Positions 35,027 to 43,403 are shown, counted from the stretch's first letter. The stretch is DNA of 64,000 nucleotides from Desulfurivibrio dismutans (GCF_029210385.1 NZ_JARGDQ010000009.1:1-64000); one strand, 5' to 3'. Notes: a model not told the origin generated them from the sequence alone. A program made the numbers and translations.

Positions 35027-37615
35027 CTATCTTACGGTATCCAGCAGGGTGACCAGCATTTCATCGGAGGTGGAAATCAACCTGGCCGCCGCCGTGTAGG
35101 CATGCTGGAACTTGATCAAGTTGGCCATCTCCTCGTCCAGGGAGACCCCGGAAACGGTGTCCCGCATCTCGTTCATCTGGTTGAGCACCAGGGTGTTGAA
35201 CTCCACGTTGCGGTCGATGGTCCGCCCTTTGTTGCCGATATCTCCCACCAGGGAATTATAAAAACCGTTGAGCGAGTTGACCTTGCCGCCCAGGAAATAA
35301 ATGTCGTCCTTGTGCTGGAGGTTGCTGAGGGCCAGGGCGTTAAGGTTGTCGCCGGGGAAGATTTCACCGTTTTCACCCACCTTGCCGGCGGCCAGGTGGT
35401 CGAGATTGTCGACGATGGTCTGGTTGATCCCGATGGTGCCGGCGCTGTGGCCGGTGAAAAAGGTGTTGAGCCCGGCCACCTGCAGGAAGTTGGTGGAATC
35501 CTCACCAAGGGCGAACTGGTGGCCGGCGGTGGGGGTTAACTGAAAACGGCCGCTTTGGCGATCGAATGCGGCCCGGACCCAGGGGTTCTCGCCGTCGCTG
35601 GTGCCCCCGGCCTCGATAATGGCCTGGTTGATGGCCTGGGCGGCATCTTGGGCGGAATAGGCCCGCTCCAGGGAAACGGTGACCGGTTCGGGCAGGGCCA
35701 GGGAGCCGTCGGCATCATAGAGCCAGATTTCAAAACTGCCGTCTTCGGTGTTCAGTTCATCACCGTATTTGAAGCCGGTCAGCAGGACTTTATCCTCCAT
35801 GGGGTCGGGGGTTATCGTGATCCGGCCGTTACCGGTGATGCCGTCATCGCTTTTGTCGTGCAGCCCCAACTGGGCCAGGATGGTATCGTCCACCCCGGCC
35901 TGAATGGTGTAGCGTTGATCGGCAAAGAGGGTGACCTGGCCGGTATTGTGATCGGCGTCGGCGACTATGGTCTCTCCGGCAAGGGCATCCAGGCCCAGGA
36001 TGGAGGCGCTGAGCCCGGGATCGGCGAAGTTGTCGTGCAAGTTATCAATGGTGATGGATGATTCATCGCCGGCGTTGGTGTTGCGAAAGATCAGGGCATT
36101 GGCGGCGGCGCCGTTGCTGCCGTCACCCACTGCCGCCTCGATGTTGTGATCTTCGAGGACGCCGCTGATTTCTTCGGTCAGCTTATCCAGGAAAATTGCA
36201 CGAGCACTGTCGCTATCGGGATCATCCAGGTCTGTGATGGTGATCTCTTGGCCATTGACGCTAAAAACAATATCTGCGGTGTCGTCGTTAAAGCCATCAG
36301 TGTCGGTAAACTCAACGACGATCTCCTCGCCGTTGACCGTAAAGCTGAAAGCGTCGCCAGCGCTGATGCTGTTCAGGTCAGCTTCGGTAATGGCCACCCC
36401 GTTAACCTGGGTGGTCAGCCGGGCGGTGACGCCGGTATCGGCCTTGTTGATGGCCTCCACCGTGCTGGCCGCCTTGGTGGTGCCCAGGCCATGTACCGGG
36501 AAGCCGCCGTTGATGGCGCCGATGTCCAGGCCGTTGACCTGGATTGAGCCGCCGGGAATGCTACGGTTGGCGGTGCCGGTGGTCACTTTGCCGGTGGTTA
36601 CCGAGGTGGGTCGACCGATGTCGCCGCCCACCAGCTGGTCGGCAAATTTTACCGTGCCGGTGCCGGTGCTGTGGACCTGGTTGAGTTCACGGACCAGGGA
36701 GTTGGCCAGGGAATCCAGCCGGCCGGCGTAGTTGTTGGGATCCCCCGGCGCCAGTTCGCCATGAATTTCAAGCCAGCCGCCCATCTTGCCGCCCAGTTGA
36801 GCACCGGTCAGGGGGCGGGAGACGGTTTTGCCGGCGCCGTCGGTGCTGACCCAGTTGAGCTGGTTGTCAACCCAGTCCACCTGCCAGGCCTCGTCGCCTT
36901 CCACCATGGGATGACCGTTGGCTAGCAAAACTGTGTAGGTGCCGTTTTTGCCGGCAAAATGGCTGATATCCACCAGCTCGGCCAGTTCCTTGACCAGGTT
37001 GTCGCGCTGGTCCCGCAGGTCGTTGGCTTGCGCATTGCCCACCTCGGAGCTGGTGATCCGGGTGTTGAGGGTGGCGATCTGCGAGGTCAGGGAATTGACA
37101 TCGCCGACGGCGGTGCTGATGTTGGTGCCGATATCCGAGCGGGCCCGGATGATCTCGTTGTTCATGGTTTTAAAATGATCCGACAGCAAATGGCCGTTCT
37201 GCAGTACATTCTGTCGCGCCGCCAGGCTTTCCGGGTTATCGCTGAGCTCCTGCCAGGAGTCCCAGAACTGGTTGAGCAGATCATTCATGGCCAGTCCCCG
37301 GGCCTCGTTGAAGATCGGCTCCACCACCCGCAGGGACTGTTGCTGGGCCTGCAGGTTGCCCATCAGGGAGGACTGGCGGGTGATTCGTTCCACCATGAAC
37401 TGGTCGTAGTTGCGGGCAATGGTGTCCGCCAGGACCCCGCCGCCCAGCATGGCGTTGCCGGCCTGCACCGCCTGGTTGGGCTTGATGCTGTGGGTCTGTC
37501 GGGAGTACCCCGGGGTGTCCACATTGGCCACGTTGTGGCCGGTGACCTGGATCGATCGCTGGTGGGTCAGCAGAGCCAGTTTGGCGGTATTTAAGACATG
37601 GGATAACCCGGCCAT
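35027..37615 (-). CDS. flgK: Hook-associated protein FlgK with hook-IN insert
   Basis: 862 residues, longer than the usual 450-650. The N-terminus has NTAKLALLTHQRSIQVTGHN and NVDTPGYSRQTH, hallmark of rod/hook axial proteins. The C-terminus has VSGVSLDEEMANLIKFQHAY and AARLISTSDEMLVTLL, diagnostic of FlgK. The central part (residues about 340-600) carries hook-IN-type units such as IQVNGLDIGAINGG followed by TVEAINKADTGVTARL, and GVAITEADLNSI. It forms the first junction layer between hook and filament. Its start lies 3 bp past the flgN stop codon, so export chaperone and substrate are coupled. Confidence 0.94.
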   Translation of the reverse strand: MAGLSHVLNTAKLALLTHQRSIQVTGHNVANVDTPGYSRQTHSIKPNQAVQAGNAMLGGGVLADTIARNYDQFMVERITRQSSLMGNLQAQQQSLRVVEPIFNEARGLAMNDLLNQFWDSWQELSDNPESLAARQNVLQNGHLLSDHFKTMNNEIIRARSDIGTNISTAVGDVNSLTSQIATLNTRITSSEVGNAQANDLRDQRDNLVKELAELVDISHFAGKNGTYTVLLANGHPMVEGDEAWQVDWVDNQLNWVSTDGAGKTVSRPLTGAQLGGKMGGWLEIHGELAPGDPNNYAGRLDSLANSLVRELNQVHSTGTGTVKFADQLVGGDIGRPTSVTTGKVTTGTANRSIPGGSIQVNGLDIGAINGGFPVHGLGTTKAASTVEAINKADTGVTARLTTQVNGVAITEADLNSISAGDAFSFTVNGEEIVVEFTDTDGFNDDTADIVFSVNGQEITITDLDDPDSDSARAIFLDKLTEEISGVLEDHNIEAAVGDGSNGAAANALIFRNTNAGDESSITIDNLHDNFADPGLSASILGLDALAGETIVADADHNTGQVTLFADQRYTIQAGVDDTILAQLGLHDKSDDGITGNGRITITPDPMEDKVLLTGFKYGDELNTEDGSFEIWLYDADGSLALPEPVTVSLERAYSAQDAAQAINQAIIEAGGTSDGENPWVRAAFDRQSGRFQLTPTAGHQFALGEDSTNFLQVAGLNTFFTGHSAGTIGINQTIVDNLDHLAAGKVGENGEIFPGDNLNALALSNLQHKDDIYFLGGKVNSLNGFYNSLVGDIGNKGRTIDRNVEFNTLVLNQMNEMRDTVSGVSLDEEMANLIKFQHAYTAAARLISTSDEMLVTLLDTVR

Positions 37616-37618
37616 GGT

Positions 37619-38122
37619 TTATACCTCGCGGCTGATCATGCTGGGGCGGGCTGCCCCCGGCCGGCTGTACTGTCCCGGTTTGCCGTAACTCTGGTGTTGT
37701 TCGCCGACGGTGCTGGTGATCATGCCGATGGCGTCATGTAAATGACGCTTGGTGTCTTCGACAAAGTTGTAGTTGATGACGCTTTTGGCGGCGATCTCCT
37801 GACGCAGAGCCACCAGCTCACGGCGCTGGGTTTCCAGCCGCTTTTTTTCTTCGCCGGTGGCCATGGCGGCCAGGTCCGAGAGCCGTACCGCGTTTTCCGA
37901 AGGTTGGCCGGTGAACTCTTCCACCGCCAGCCGCAACTGTTCATCCACCTCCTTCAGGGTGGCGATCTGCCGGGTCTTGCCACGGCTCAGATTGACCAGC
38001 CCCCGCATGTCCATGGCCACCAGCGCCTGCTGTTCCTGGTCGAGCAGGGCCAGCAGTTCACGGGAGAGGGTGAATTCCTGCGCCAGCAGGTCAAAAATAT
38101 TGGCGGGTATTTTTTGCCGCAT
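37619..38122 (-). CDS. flgN: Flagellar export chaperone FlgN
   Basis: 167 residues from ATG 38120-38122 with GAGG upstream; a reading from 38179 would overlap flgJ more and adds unconserved sequence. All-helical and coiled-coil-like: LAQEFTLSRELLALLDQEQQ, ALVAMDMRGLVNLSRGKTR, then LETQRRELVALRQEIAAKS. That is the FlgN pattern. The chaperone keeps FlgK and FlgL unfolded and delivers them to the export gate. Location directly before flgK and flgL supports the call strongly even though sequence conservation is low. Confidence 0.88.
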   Translation of the reverse strand: MRQKIPANIFDLLAQEFTLSRELLALLDQEQQALVAMDMRGLVNLSRGKTRQIATLKEVDEQLRLAVEEFTGQPSENAVRLSDLAAMATGEEKKRLETQRRELVALRQEIAAKSVINYNFVEDTKRHLHDAIGMITSTVGEQHQSYGKPGQYSRPGAARPSMISREV

Positions 38123-38126
38123 GGTC

Positions 38127-38429
38127 TTATCCTCTGCTGTAATGCTGCTGGTTGATCTGTCGGTAAAGCATCTCGCCAAACCCCATCCCCTTGCCGGCGG
38201 CCAAGTGCTGGGCCATTTCCTGGTCGTAGAGGGAGCGGTACATCTCTTCGGCGTGGCCCCCGTCCAGCAGGTCGCTCTGCGGGCCGGCCTGGCGGGACAT
38301 GCTCAGGAATTTCTGCAGAATAATGGCCTCGAAATCGGCGCAGGCCTGGCGCAACTGGGAATTTTCCTTCTTATCGGCAACCGGGGCCTGATGCTTGAAT
38401 GTTCCACCGGTCAGGCTGTTGATGTCCAT
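38127..38429 (-). CDS. flgJ: Rod-binding protein FlgJ, N-terminal (cap) domain only
   Basis: 100 residues. It holds the rod-binding domain (QLRQACADFEAIILQKFLSM, GGHAEEMYRSLYDQEMAQHL) and lacks the muramidase domain that FlgJ of enterobacteria has at its C-terminus. This short form is normal in many deltaproteobacteria. It caps the growing rod in the periplasm; peptidoglycan must then be opened by a separate lytic enzyme. Between flgI (27 bp) and flgN (4 bp). Confidence 0.92.
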   Translation of the reverse strand: MDINSLTGGTFKHQAPVADKKENSQLRQACADFEAIILQKFLSMSRQAGPQSDLLDGGHAEEMYRSLYDQEMAQHLAAGKGMGFGEMLYRQINQQHYSRG

Positions 38430-38456
38430 GTTTTCCTCCCGTTGCGGGTTGGCGTT

Positions 38457-39596
38457 TTAGATGATTTCCAGTTCGGCGTTAAGGGCGCCGGAGGCCTTGA
38501 TGGATTGAAAGATGGCGATCAGGTCGCGGGGGGCGGCCCCTACCGCGTTCAGGGCCTGAACCACTTCGCCCAGGGTGGCGCCCGGATCCAGCCGCACCAA
38601 TTGATCGCCTTCGGCGGCCCGGGGGGGGGCGGCGTCCGGCATCATCAACTCGTCGGGATCCAGGGCGGGGGCCACCTGCAGGTTGAGGTCGCCATGGGCC
38701 ACGGCCAACTCCCGGATGCGGACGTTTTCGCCCATTACCACCGTGCCGGTGCGTTCATCCAGCACTACCCGGGCCCGGTTGTCGGGAACGATCTGCAGAT
38801 TTTCGACTTCGGCCAGCAGGGCTATTTCATTGTGGCGATATTGCTCCGGCACCCTGACCACCACCGTGGCCCCGTCCCGGGACCGGGCGGCGCCGTTGCC
38901 CAGATGATTGTTGATGGCCTGGGTCATGCGTTGGACGGTGGTAAAATCGGGGGAATTCAGGCTGATCACGATTTCTTCGCGCTGGGCGAAGGTCACCGGC
39001 ACTTCCCGCTCCACCGAGGCCCCGCCGGGAATCCGGGCCACCGTTTGATGGTTCTGCTGCCGGCCCGGCGCCGCCGGCCCCTGGAGCTCGAAACCGCCGA
39101 TGCTTAAAGGCCCCTGGGCGATGGCGTAAACCTGGTTGTCCAGCCCCTTGAGGGGCGTGACCAGCAGGGTGCCACCCCGCAACGAGGAGGCGTCGCCCAC
39201 CGAAGAGACGGTAACGTCAATATGCTGGCCGGATTTGGCAAAGGGCGGCAGCTTGGCGGTGACCATCACCGCCGCCACGTTGCGAACCTGAATATCGTCG
39301 GGGTTGATATTGATGCCCATGTTGCGCAGGGCGTTGGCCAGGCCGCTGATGGTAAATGCGGCGTTACGGCCGTCGCCGGAGCCATCCAGGCCCACCACGA
39401 TGCCGTAGCCCACCAGCTGGTTGTGCCGGACTCCCTGGATTGAGGCCAGATCCTTGAGCCGCACCGAAGCGGCGGCTTCGGCAACCAAGAAAACCAGGCA
39501 GATCAGCCCCAAAGTCAGCCCGGTCACGACCGGCAAAAGCTTAGGCCGAGCGGCGGGAGCTGGCCTGCGGGAATGTCTAATCGTTGCTGCGTTCAT
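38457..39596 (-). CDS. flgI: Flagellar P-ring protein FlgI
   Basis: 379 residues from ATG 39594-39596, preceded by GAGGGAAACG; a longer reading from 39680 adds 28 unsupported residues. A signal peptide ends around AEAAA-S. The mature start is SVRLKDLASIQGVRHNQLVG, then GYGIVVGLDGSGDGR and NMGININPDDIQVRNVAAVM. The C-terminus has LVRLDPGATLGEVVQALNAV and GAAPRDLIAIFQSIKASGAL, all highly conserved in FlgI. It forms the periplasmic bushing around the rod. Between flgH and flgJ. Confidence 0.97.
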   Translation of the reverse strand: MNAATIRHSRRPAPAARPKLLPVVTGLTLGLICLVFLVAEAAASVRLKDLASIQGVRHNQLVGYGIVVGLDGSGDGRNAAFTISGLANALRNMGININPDDIQVRNVAAVMVTAKLPPFAKSGQHIDVTVSSVGDASSLRGGTLLVTPLKGLDNQVYAIAQGPLSIGGFELQGPAAPGRQQNHQTVARIPGGASVEREVPVTFAQREEIVISLNSPDFTTVQRMTQAINNHLGNGAARSRDGATVVVRVPEQYRHNEIALLAEVENLQIVPDNRARVVLDERTGTVVMGENVRIRELAVAHGDLNLQVAPALDPDELMMPDAAPPRAAEGDQLVRLDPGATLGEVVQALNAVGAAPRDLIAIFQSIKASGALNAELEII

Positions 39597-39771
39597 CGTT
39601 TCCCTCGATAGAAAAGTTATTTTGCACTTCTGCCGGCCGCGCCGACGGAAGCCAAAAGCCTTTGCCGAATTGCAATGCACTATTCATGCCAACAGGTAGG
39701 GGGCAACTTTTGCCGCCAGCAAAAGCTCCCGCCAGCGGCCATCCCAAACCCCAAAAGTCGTCCAGCCACCC

Positions 39772-39880
39772 GGAAAACGTACGGCAGTGCCGCAGGTTGC
39801 GGCAAGCGGTCCGGCGCCGCGTACTCCAGTACGCAAGCCGGGCCGATCGCCGCAAGATGCGGTGCTGCCGTACGTTTTCC
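39772..39880 (-). repeat. Family A palindrome, copy g (3' of flgH)
   Basis: Outer arms GGAAAACGTACGGCAG and CTGCCGTACGTTTTCC are perfectly complementary over 16 bp and unlike those of other copies. Inner arm CATCTTGCGGCGATC against CGCTTGCCGCAACCTG; core GCGTAC-tgga-GTACGC. On the minus strand it follows the flgH TAG stop directly. Confidence 0.93.
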
Positions 39881-40593
39881 TAGAAGGGCCAGATGGCTTC
39901 CACCGCTCTGGAGAGCCAGCCGGGCCGCTGCTTGTCGGCCAGCAAGCCTTTGCCGCTGTATTCGATGCGGGCGTCGGCGATCCGGTCGGAATTGACGGCG
40001 TTGTTGGTGTTGATGTCATCGGGGCGCACCAGCCCCGAGAGGATGATGAACTGGGTCTCGTTGTTGACCCTTACCTCCTGGTAGCCGCGGATCACCAGGT
40101 TGCCCTCCATGGTTTTGTCCACCACCCGGGCGGAGATGGTGGCGGTGACGTCGCTGTCGCGACTGGTCCGGCCGGTCCCCTCAAAGTCGGTGGTAATGCC
40201 GGCATTGACGGAACTGCGCTCGCCGACGAAATTGTCCAGCCCGAAAAAGGAGGTGATACCGGCGTTGATGCCGGCGTCCCGTTCGGTGATGGTGGTGGCG
40301 TTTTTTCGGCCACTGGAGGTTTCCACCACCCGCACCAGTAAAATATCGCCCACTTCCCGGGCCCGGTTATCGCGATAGAGGTCGAGTCCCCGATTACCGT
40401 TGTAAATGGTGCCTTCCGGCGGGGTTTCCGGCGGGCTGCCGGGTTCCGGCAGGGCAAATCGCTCCGGAAGACGCTGGGAGGGCGGGACTTCGGCATGGCC
40501 GCTGTCGCTGTCGCCGCTGCCGCCACTGCCGAGGGTCGCGCAGCCGGTCAGCCACAGGGGCAGCAGGGCAAGCAATAAAAGGTAGGTACGCAT
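39880..40593 (-). CDS. flgH: Flagellar L-ring lipoprotein FlgH
   Basis: 237 residues. The N-terminus is a lipoprotein signal with lipobox LTGC (MRTYLLLLALLPLWLTGCAT). Conserved FlgH segments follow: GTIYNGNRGLDLYRDNRARE, VGDILLVRVVETSSGRKNAT, GNLVIRGYQEVRVNNETQFI and LSGLVRPDDINTNNAVNSDR. It forms the outer-membrane ring around the rod. An AGGAG ribosome site precedes it. The gap to flgA upstream (128 bp) holds family D copy 2, and family A copy g follows its stop. Confidence 0.96.
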   Translation of the reverse strand: MRTYLLLLALLPLWLTGCATLGSGGSGDSDSGHAEVPPSQRLPERFALPEPGSPPETPPEGTIYNGNRGLDLYRDNRAREVGDILLVRVVETSSGRKNATTITERDAGINAGITSFFGLDNFVGERSSVNAGITTDFEGTGRTSRDSDVTATISARVVDKTMEGNLVIRGYQEVRVNNETQFIILSGLVRPDDINTNNAVNSDRIADARIEYSGKGLLADKQRPGWLSRAVEAIWPF

Positions 40594-40620
40594 AGCTTTT
40601 CTCCTTTACAAGGCTACAAT

Positions 40621-40716
40621 TGTCGGCGCCGCAAAAAGCAGCGACGCCGACGGGGCACGCTTGGCAACTGCTTGTTTTCGCATTATCGACCAAGCCGTTT
40701 GGCGGGTTTTTGCGAA
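40621..40716 (-). repeat. Family D dispersed repeat, copy 2 (3' of flgA)
   Basis: Inverted relative to copy 1 at 8216-8310 and matching it along its length with scattered substitutions. It starts 5 bp after the flgA TGA stop when read on the minus strand (TTCGCAAAAACCCGCC). It ends with the GCGCCGACA hairpin side just upstream of flgH. Confidence 0.75.
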
Positions 40717-40720
40717 GTGG

Positions 40721-41455
40721 TCACAATTCGGTTTCAACCAGGCCGCCGTTGACCACCCGGGCCATGATTTCCCGGCGGCTCATCAGGTTACGGACCCGGA
40801 TCAGATCGCCTTCGGCGCCGATTTCCCGTACTTCGCCCGGGGCGTTGACCTGCACCCGGCCGGTGGTCGCGCGAATGGTGACCCGGTCGCCCCGGCGTAC
40901 CAGGGGTGGCTTTTCCAGCAGGTTCTGGTAGACGATGGCACCCGCCTGCAGGGTGGTGCGCAGTTGCTTGCCCGCCGCCTGCCTGGGATCGTCGATGATG
41001 CTGCCGTCCAGCATGCTGATATCGCGCCGGTGCACGGTCAGGTCATCGGGGCTGATCACCTCCCCCCGGTTGATCCGGCGGGTGGTCATGACCACCTTGC
41101 CCATCCGCTGCAGATTGGCATTGAGCCGCAGCCGGGCCTCGGCCCGGCCGTTGACCAGCAAGGTAACCTGCAGGCTTTGCCGCCCCAGGCGGCCGGGGTC
41201 GGGGTCGCTGTCCAACTGGTAATCGAGCAGGCCGGCGGGGATGGTGACGCTTTCGGGAAACGAGGAAAAACCGCTTATCTCCAGCTCGTTTCGGGGCCAG
41301 ATGCTCTCCCTGGTGATGATGGTGGCAAAAATTTCCTGCAGTTCGGCCTCCCCCAGAGTGATGGTGTTGCCGCCGCTCCGGGCCTGGGCCGGGATGGCGG
41401 ACAGGATTAGCAGCAGCAGCAGGGGGGTGATGATCAGGCGACGGCCGGTGGTCAT
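40721..41455 (-). CDS. flgA: Flagellar basal-body P-ring assembly chaperone FlgA
   Basis: 244 residues from ATG 41453-41455, where GAGGAG is well placed; a reading from 41557 would translate the family A repeat region and is rejected. A signal peptide ends IPAQA-R. The SAF-like C-terminal part has LRLNANLQRMGKVVMTTRRI, NRGEVISPDDLTVHRRDIS and LLEKPPLVRRGDRVTIRA, typical FlgA. It helps FlgI assemble in the periplasm. Position between flgG and flgH fits. Confidence 0.94.
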   Translation of the reverse strand: MTTGRRLIITPLLLLLILSAIPAQARSGGNTITLGEAELQEIFATIITRESIWPRNELEISGFSSFPESVTIPAGLLDYQLDSDPDPGRLGRQSLQVTLLVNGRAEARLRLNANLQRMGKVVMTTRRINRGEVISPDDLTVHRRDISMLDGSIIDDPRQAAGKQLRTTLQAGAIVYQNLLEKPPLVRRGDRVTIRATTGRVQVNAPGEVREIGAEGDLIRVRNLMSRREIMARVVNGGLVETEL

Positions 41456-41504
41456 GGTTTGTCTCCTCTTTTTCTCAAGTCTCATATACTGGTTCGCGGT
41501 CGAG

Positions 41505-41610
41505 TAAACGTTCAGCAGTGCCGCAGGTTGCGGCAAGCGAGCCGGCGAAGCGTACATCAGTACGTGAGCCGGTTCGATCGCCGCAACCTGCGGTGCTGCT
41601 GGACGTTTAC
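41505..41610 (-). repeat. Family A palindrome, copy h (3' of flgG)
   Basis: Arms GTAAACGTCCAGCAG and CTGCTGAACGTTTAC with one mismatch; core ACGTAC-tga-TGTACGC. On the minus strand it begins one base after the flgG TAA stop at 41612-41614. Confidence 0.92.
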
Positions 41611-41611
41611 A

Positions 41612-42394
41612 TTAACGTTTCAGGGTGTTGGCCACTTCCAGCAACTGATCGGCGGTCTGCACCGACTTGGAGTTCATCTCAAAGGCCCGCTGGGTAATAA
41701 TCAGGTTGACCAGTTCCTCGGTAACATCGACGTTGGACACCTCAATGAAATTCTGCAGGATCACCCCGGCCCCGTCGGTTCCGGGGTCGGACTCAATGGG
41801 GTCGCCGGAGGCCTCGGTGGGGCGGAAAAGATTGCCGCCCTCGGCCCGCAGGCCGCCGGGATTGATGAAGTTGTGCAGGGTGAGTTGCCCTTCGGCGATG
41901 ATCTCCTGAGCGGCGTTTTTGGCCTGGATCAGGCCGTCGGCGCCGACGCTCAGGATTACGGTGTCGGCCGGAATGGCGAACTCCGGCTGCAGCCGGTCGC
42001 CGTTCTGGGTGACGATGAAACCGTCGGCGTCCCGGGTGAAGTTGCCCGAGCGGGTATAAAACTCTTCGCCGTCGCGGATTACCTGGAAAAACCCCCGGCC
42101 CTCGATGGCCAGATCGAGATCGTTGCCGGTTTCATGAATACTGCCCTGGGTAAACTGCTTCTGGGTGGAGGTGGCGATTACCCCCAGGCCCACCTGGATG
42201 CCCGAGGGCACTTGGCCGCCGTCCACCGTTTCCACCCCCACCGCCCGCATTTCCTGGTAGTAAAGGTCTTCGAACTGGACCCGGCTTTTCTTAAAGCCGG
42301 CGGTATTGACGTTGGCCAGGTTGTTGGAAATGGTATCCAGTTGCAGCTGCTGGCCCCGCATGCCGGTGGTGCCGGAATAAAGTGCGCGGATCAT
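41612..42394 (-). CDS. flgG: Flagellar distal rod protein FlgG
   Basis: 260 residues, the standard length. It begins MIRALYSGTTGMRGQQLQLD with SNNLANVNTAGFKKSRVQFE, and has QVGLGVIATSTQKQFTQGSI and LAIEGRGFFQVIRDGEEFYT. It ends VNLIITQRAFEMNSKSVQTA, the FlgG signature. GGAGG precedes the ATG. Forms the distal rod in the periplasm. It follows flgF by 61 bp and is followed by family A copy h. Confidence 0.97.
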   Translation of the reverse strand: MIRALYSGTTGMRGQQLQLDTISNNLANVNTAGFKKSRVQFEDLYYQEMRAVGVETVDGGQVPSGIQVGLGVIATSTQKQFTQGSIHETGNDLDLAIEGRGFFQVIRDGEEFYTRSGNFTRDADGFIVTQNGDRLQPEFAIPADTVILSVGADGLIQAKNAAQEIIAEGQLTLHNFINPGGLRAEGGNLFRPTEASGDPIESDPGTDGAGVILQNFIEVSNVDVTEELVNLIITQRAFEMNSKSVQTADQLLEVANTLKR

Positions 42395-42455
42395 GGTGGT
42401 TCCTCCTTAATGGTTCAGCAAAATTTTTGCCGGCGGCGAGCCGGAGAGTGATAAA

Positions 42456-43190
42456 TTATCGGTTGAAGCGGCCGACTCGGCTGATCGCCTGGTCGTCCAT
42501 GTCGTCCACCGCCTGGATCATCTTCTGCTGTGCCTCGTAGTTGCGCTGCAGGTCGATCATGATGGTCATCTCCTCCATGGAGTTGACGTTGGATTTTTCC
42601 AGAAAACCCTGCCGGACCTGAAAATTCATGGCCTCCAGGGGCACCTCTTCGCCCTCCGGCGCCAGCCGGAAGAGGTTGCGGCCTTCCTTGATCAGTTGAG
42701 TCAAATCATTGACGCCGACCACCTCCAACTGGTTGACCAGCACCCCGTCCACCAGGACCCGGCCGTCCCGCTCCACGGCGAAATTTTCACCGTCAACCAC
42801 GATGGGGCCGCCGTCGCCCAGTACCAAACCGCCTTCCGGGGTGCGTAATTGGCCCATGGGGTCCAGCTCGAAGCTGCCGGCTCGGCTGTAACGGATCCCT
42901 TGGTCGGTTTGGATGCGAAAAAAGCCCTCGCCATGGATGGCCAGATCCAGCGGGTTGCCGGTGGGATCGACATGCCCCTGCTGATGGTCGGTGAGCACGT
43001 TAAGGGCTTTACCCACCCGTTGCCGCTCGGCGTTGGCCTGGTAAAGCATCTCCCAGAAAGTCACAGAATCCTTCTTGTAGCCGGCGGTATCGACGTTGGC
43101 CAGGTTGTTGGCCACCTGATCCAGGCGACGCTCCTGGGCCAGCATGGTCTCAACCCCTTCAATCATGCCCAGGCGATTATGGATGTACAT
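42456..43190 (-). CDS. flgF: Flagellar proximal rod protein FlgF
   Basis: 244 residues from ATG 43188-43190 with GAGGT upstream. The rod-protein N-terminus MLAQERRLDQVANNLANVDT and the C-terminal VNSMEEMTIMIDLQRNYEAQ are present, with LDLAIHGEGFFRIQTDQGIR in the middle. FlgF is preferred over FlgG because of length, its order directly before flgG, and divergence from the FlgG core. A consensus sigma-54 promoter lies about 55 bp upstream, making this the first gene of the flagellar transcript. Confidence 0.93.
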   Translation of the reverse strand: MYIHNRLGMIEGVETMLAQERRLDQVANNLANVDTAGYKKDSVTFWEMLYQANAERQRVGKALNVLTDHQQGHVDPTGNPLDLAIHGEGFFRIQTDQGIRYSRAGSFELDPMGQLRTPEGGLVLGDGGPIVVDGENFAVERDGRVLVDGVLVNQLEVVGVNDLTQLIKEGRNLFRLAPEGEEVPLEAMNFQVRQGFLEKSNVNSMEEMTIMIDLQRNYEAQQKMIQAVDDMDDQAISRVGRFNR

Positions 43191-43241
43191 GGCGTTACCT
43201 CGTAGCTTGGTAAAAAACAAAACAATCCTTACTCAAGCACC

Positions 43242-43259
43242 ATGCAACAGCCGTGCCAG
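43242..43259 (-). promoter_or_regulatory. Sigma-54 (RpoN) promoter of the flagellar operon
   Basis: On the minus strand the sequence is CTGGCACGGCTGTTGCAT, an exact match to the -24/-12 consensus TGGCAC-N5-TTGCW. Transcription would start about 10-12 bp further on, near 43232, leaving a leader of roughly 40 nt before flgF. Sigma-54 control of middle flagellar genes is common. An activator (FlrC/FleR-like) is needed and not seen here. Confidence 0.9.
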
Positions 43260-43300
43260 GGGGTAGTCGGAGGATGACTAAAAATTAGAGGAATTAAGGC

Positions 43301-43403
43301 AGGCGCGCGGCAGTGCCGCAGGTTTGAGCAAGCGCCCCGGTGCTGCAACGTCCAGTACGCAAGCCGGGGTGATCGCGCAAAGATGCGGTGCTGCCGCGCG
43401 CCT
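43301..43403 (-). repeat. Family A palindrome, copy i (3' of the FlhB-like gene)
   Basis: Outer arms AGGCGCGCGGCAG and CTGCCGCGCGCCT are perfect. One side of the core is changed (AACGTCCAGTACGC), so the central hairpin is weaker than in other copies. On the minus strand it overlaps the TAG stop of the FlhB-like gene. Confidence 0.9.
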
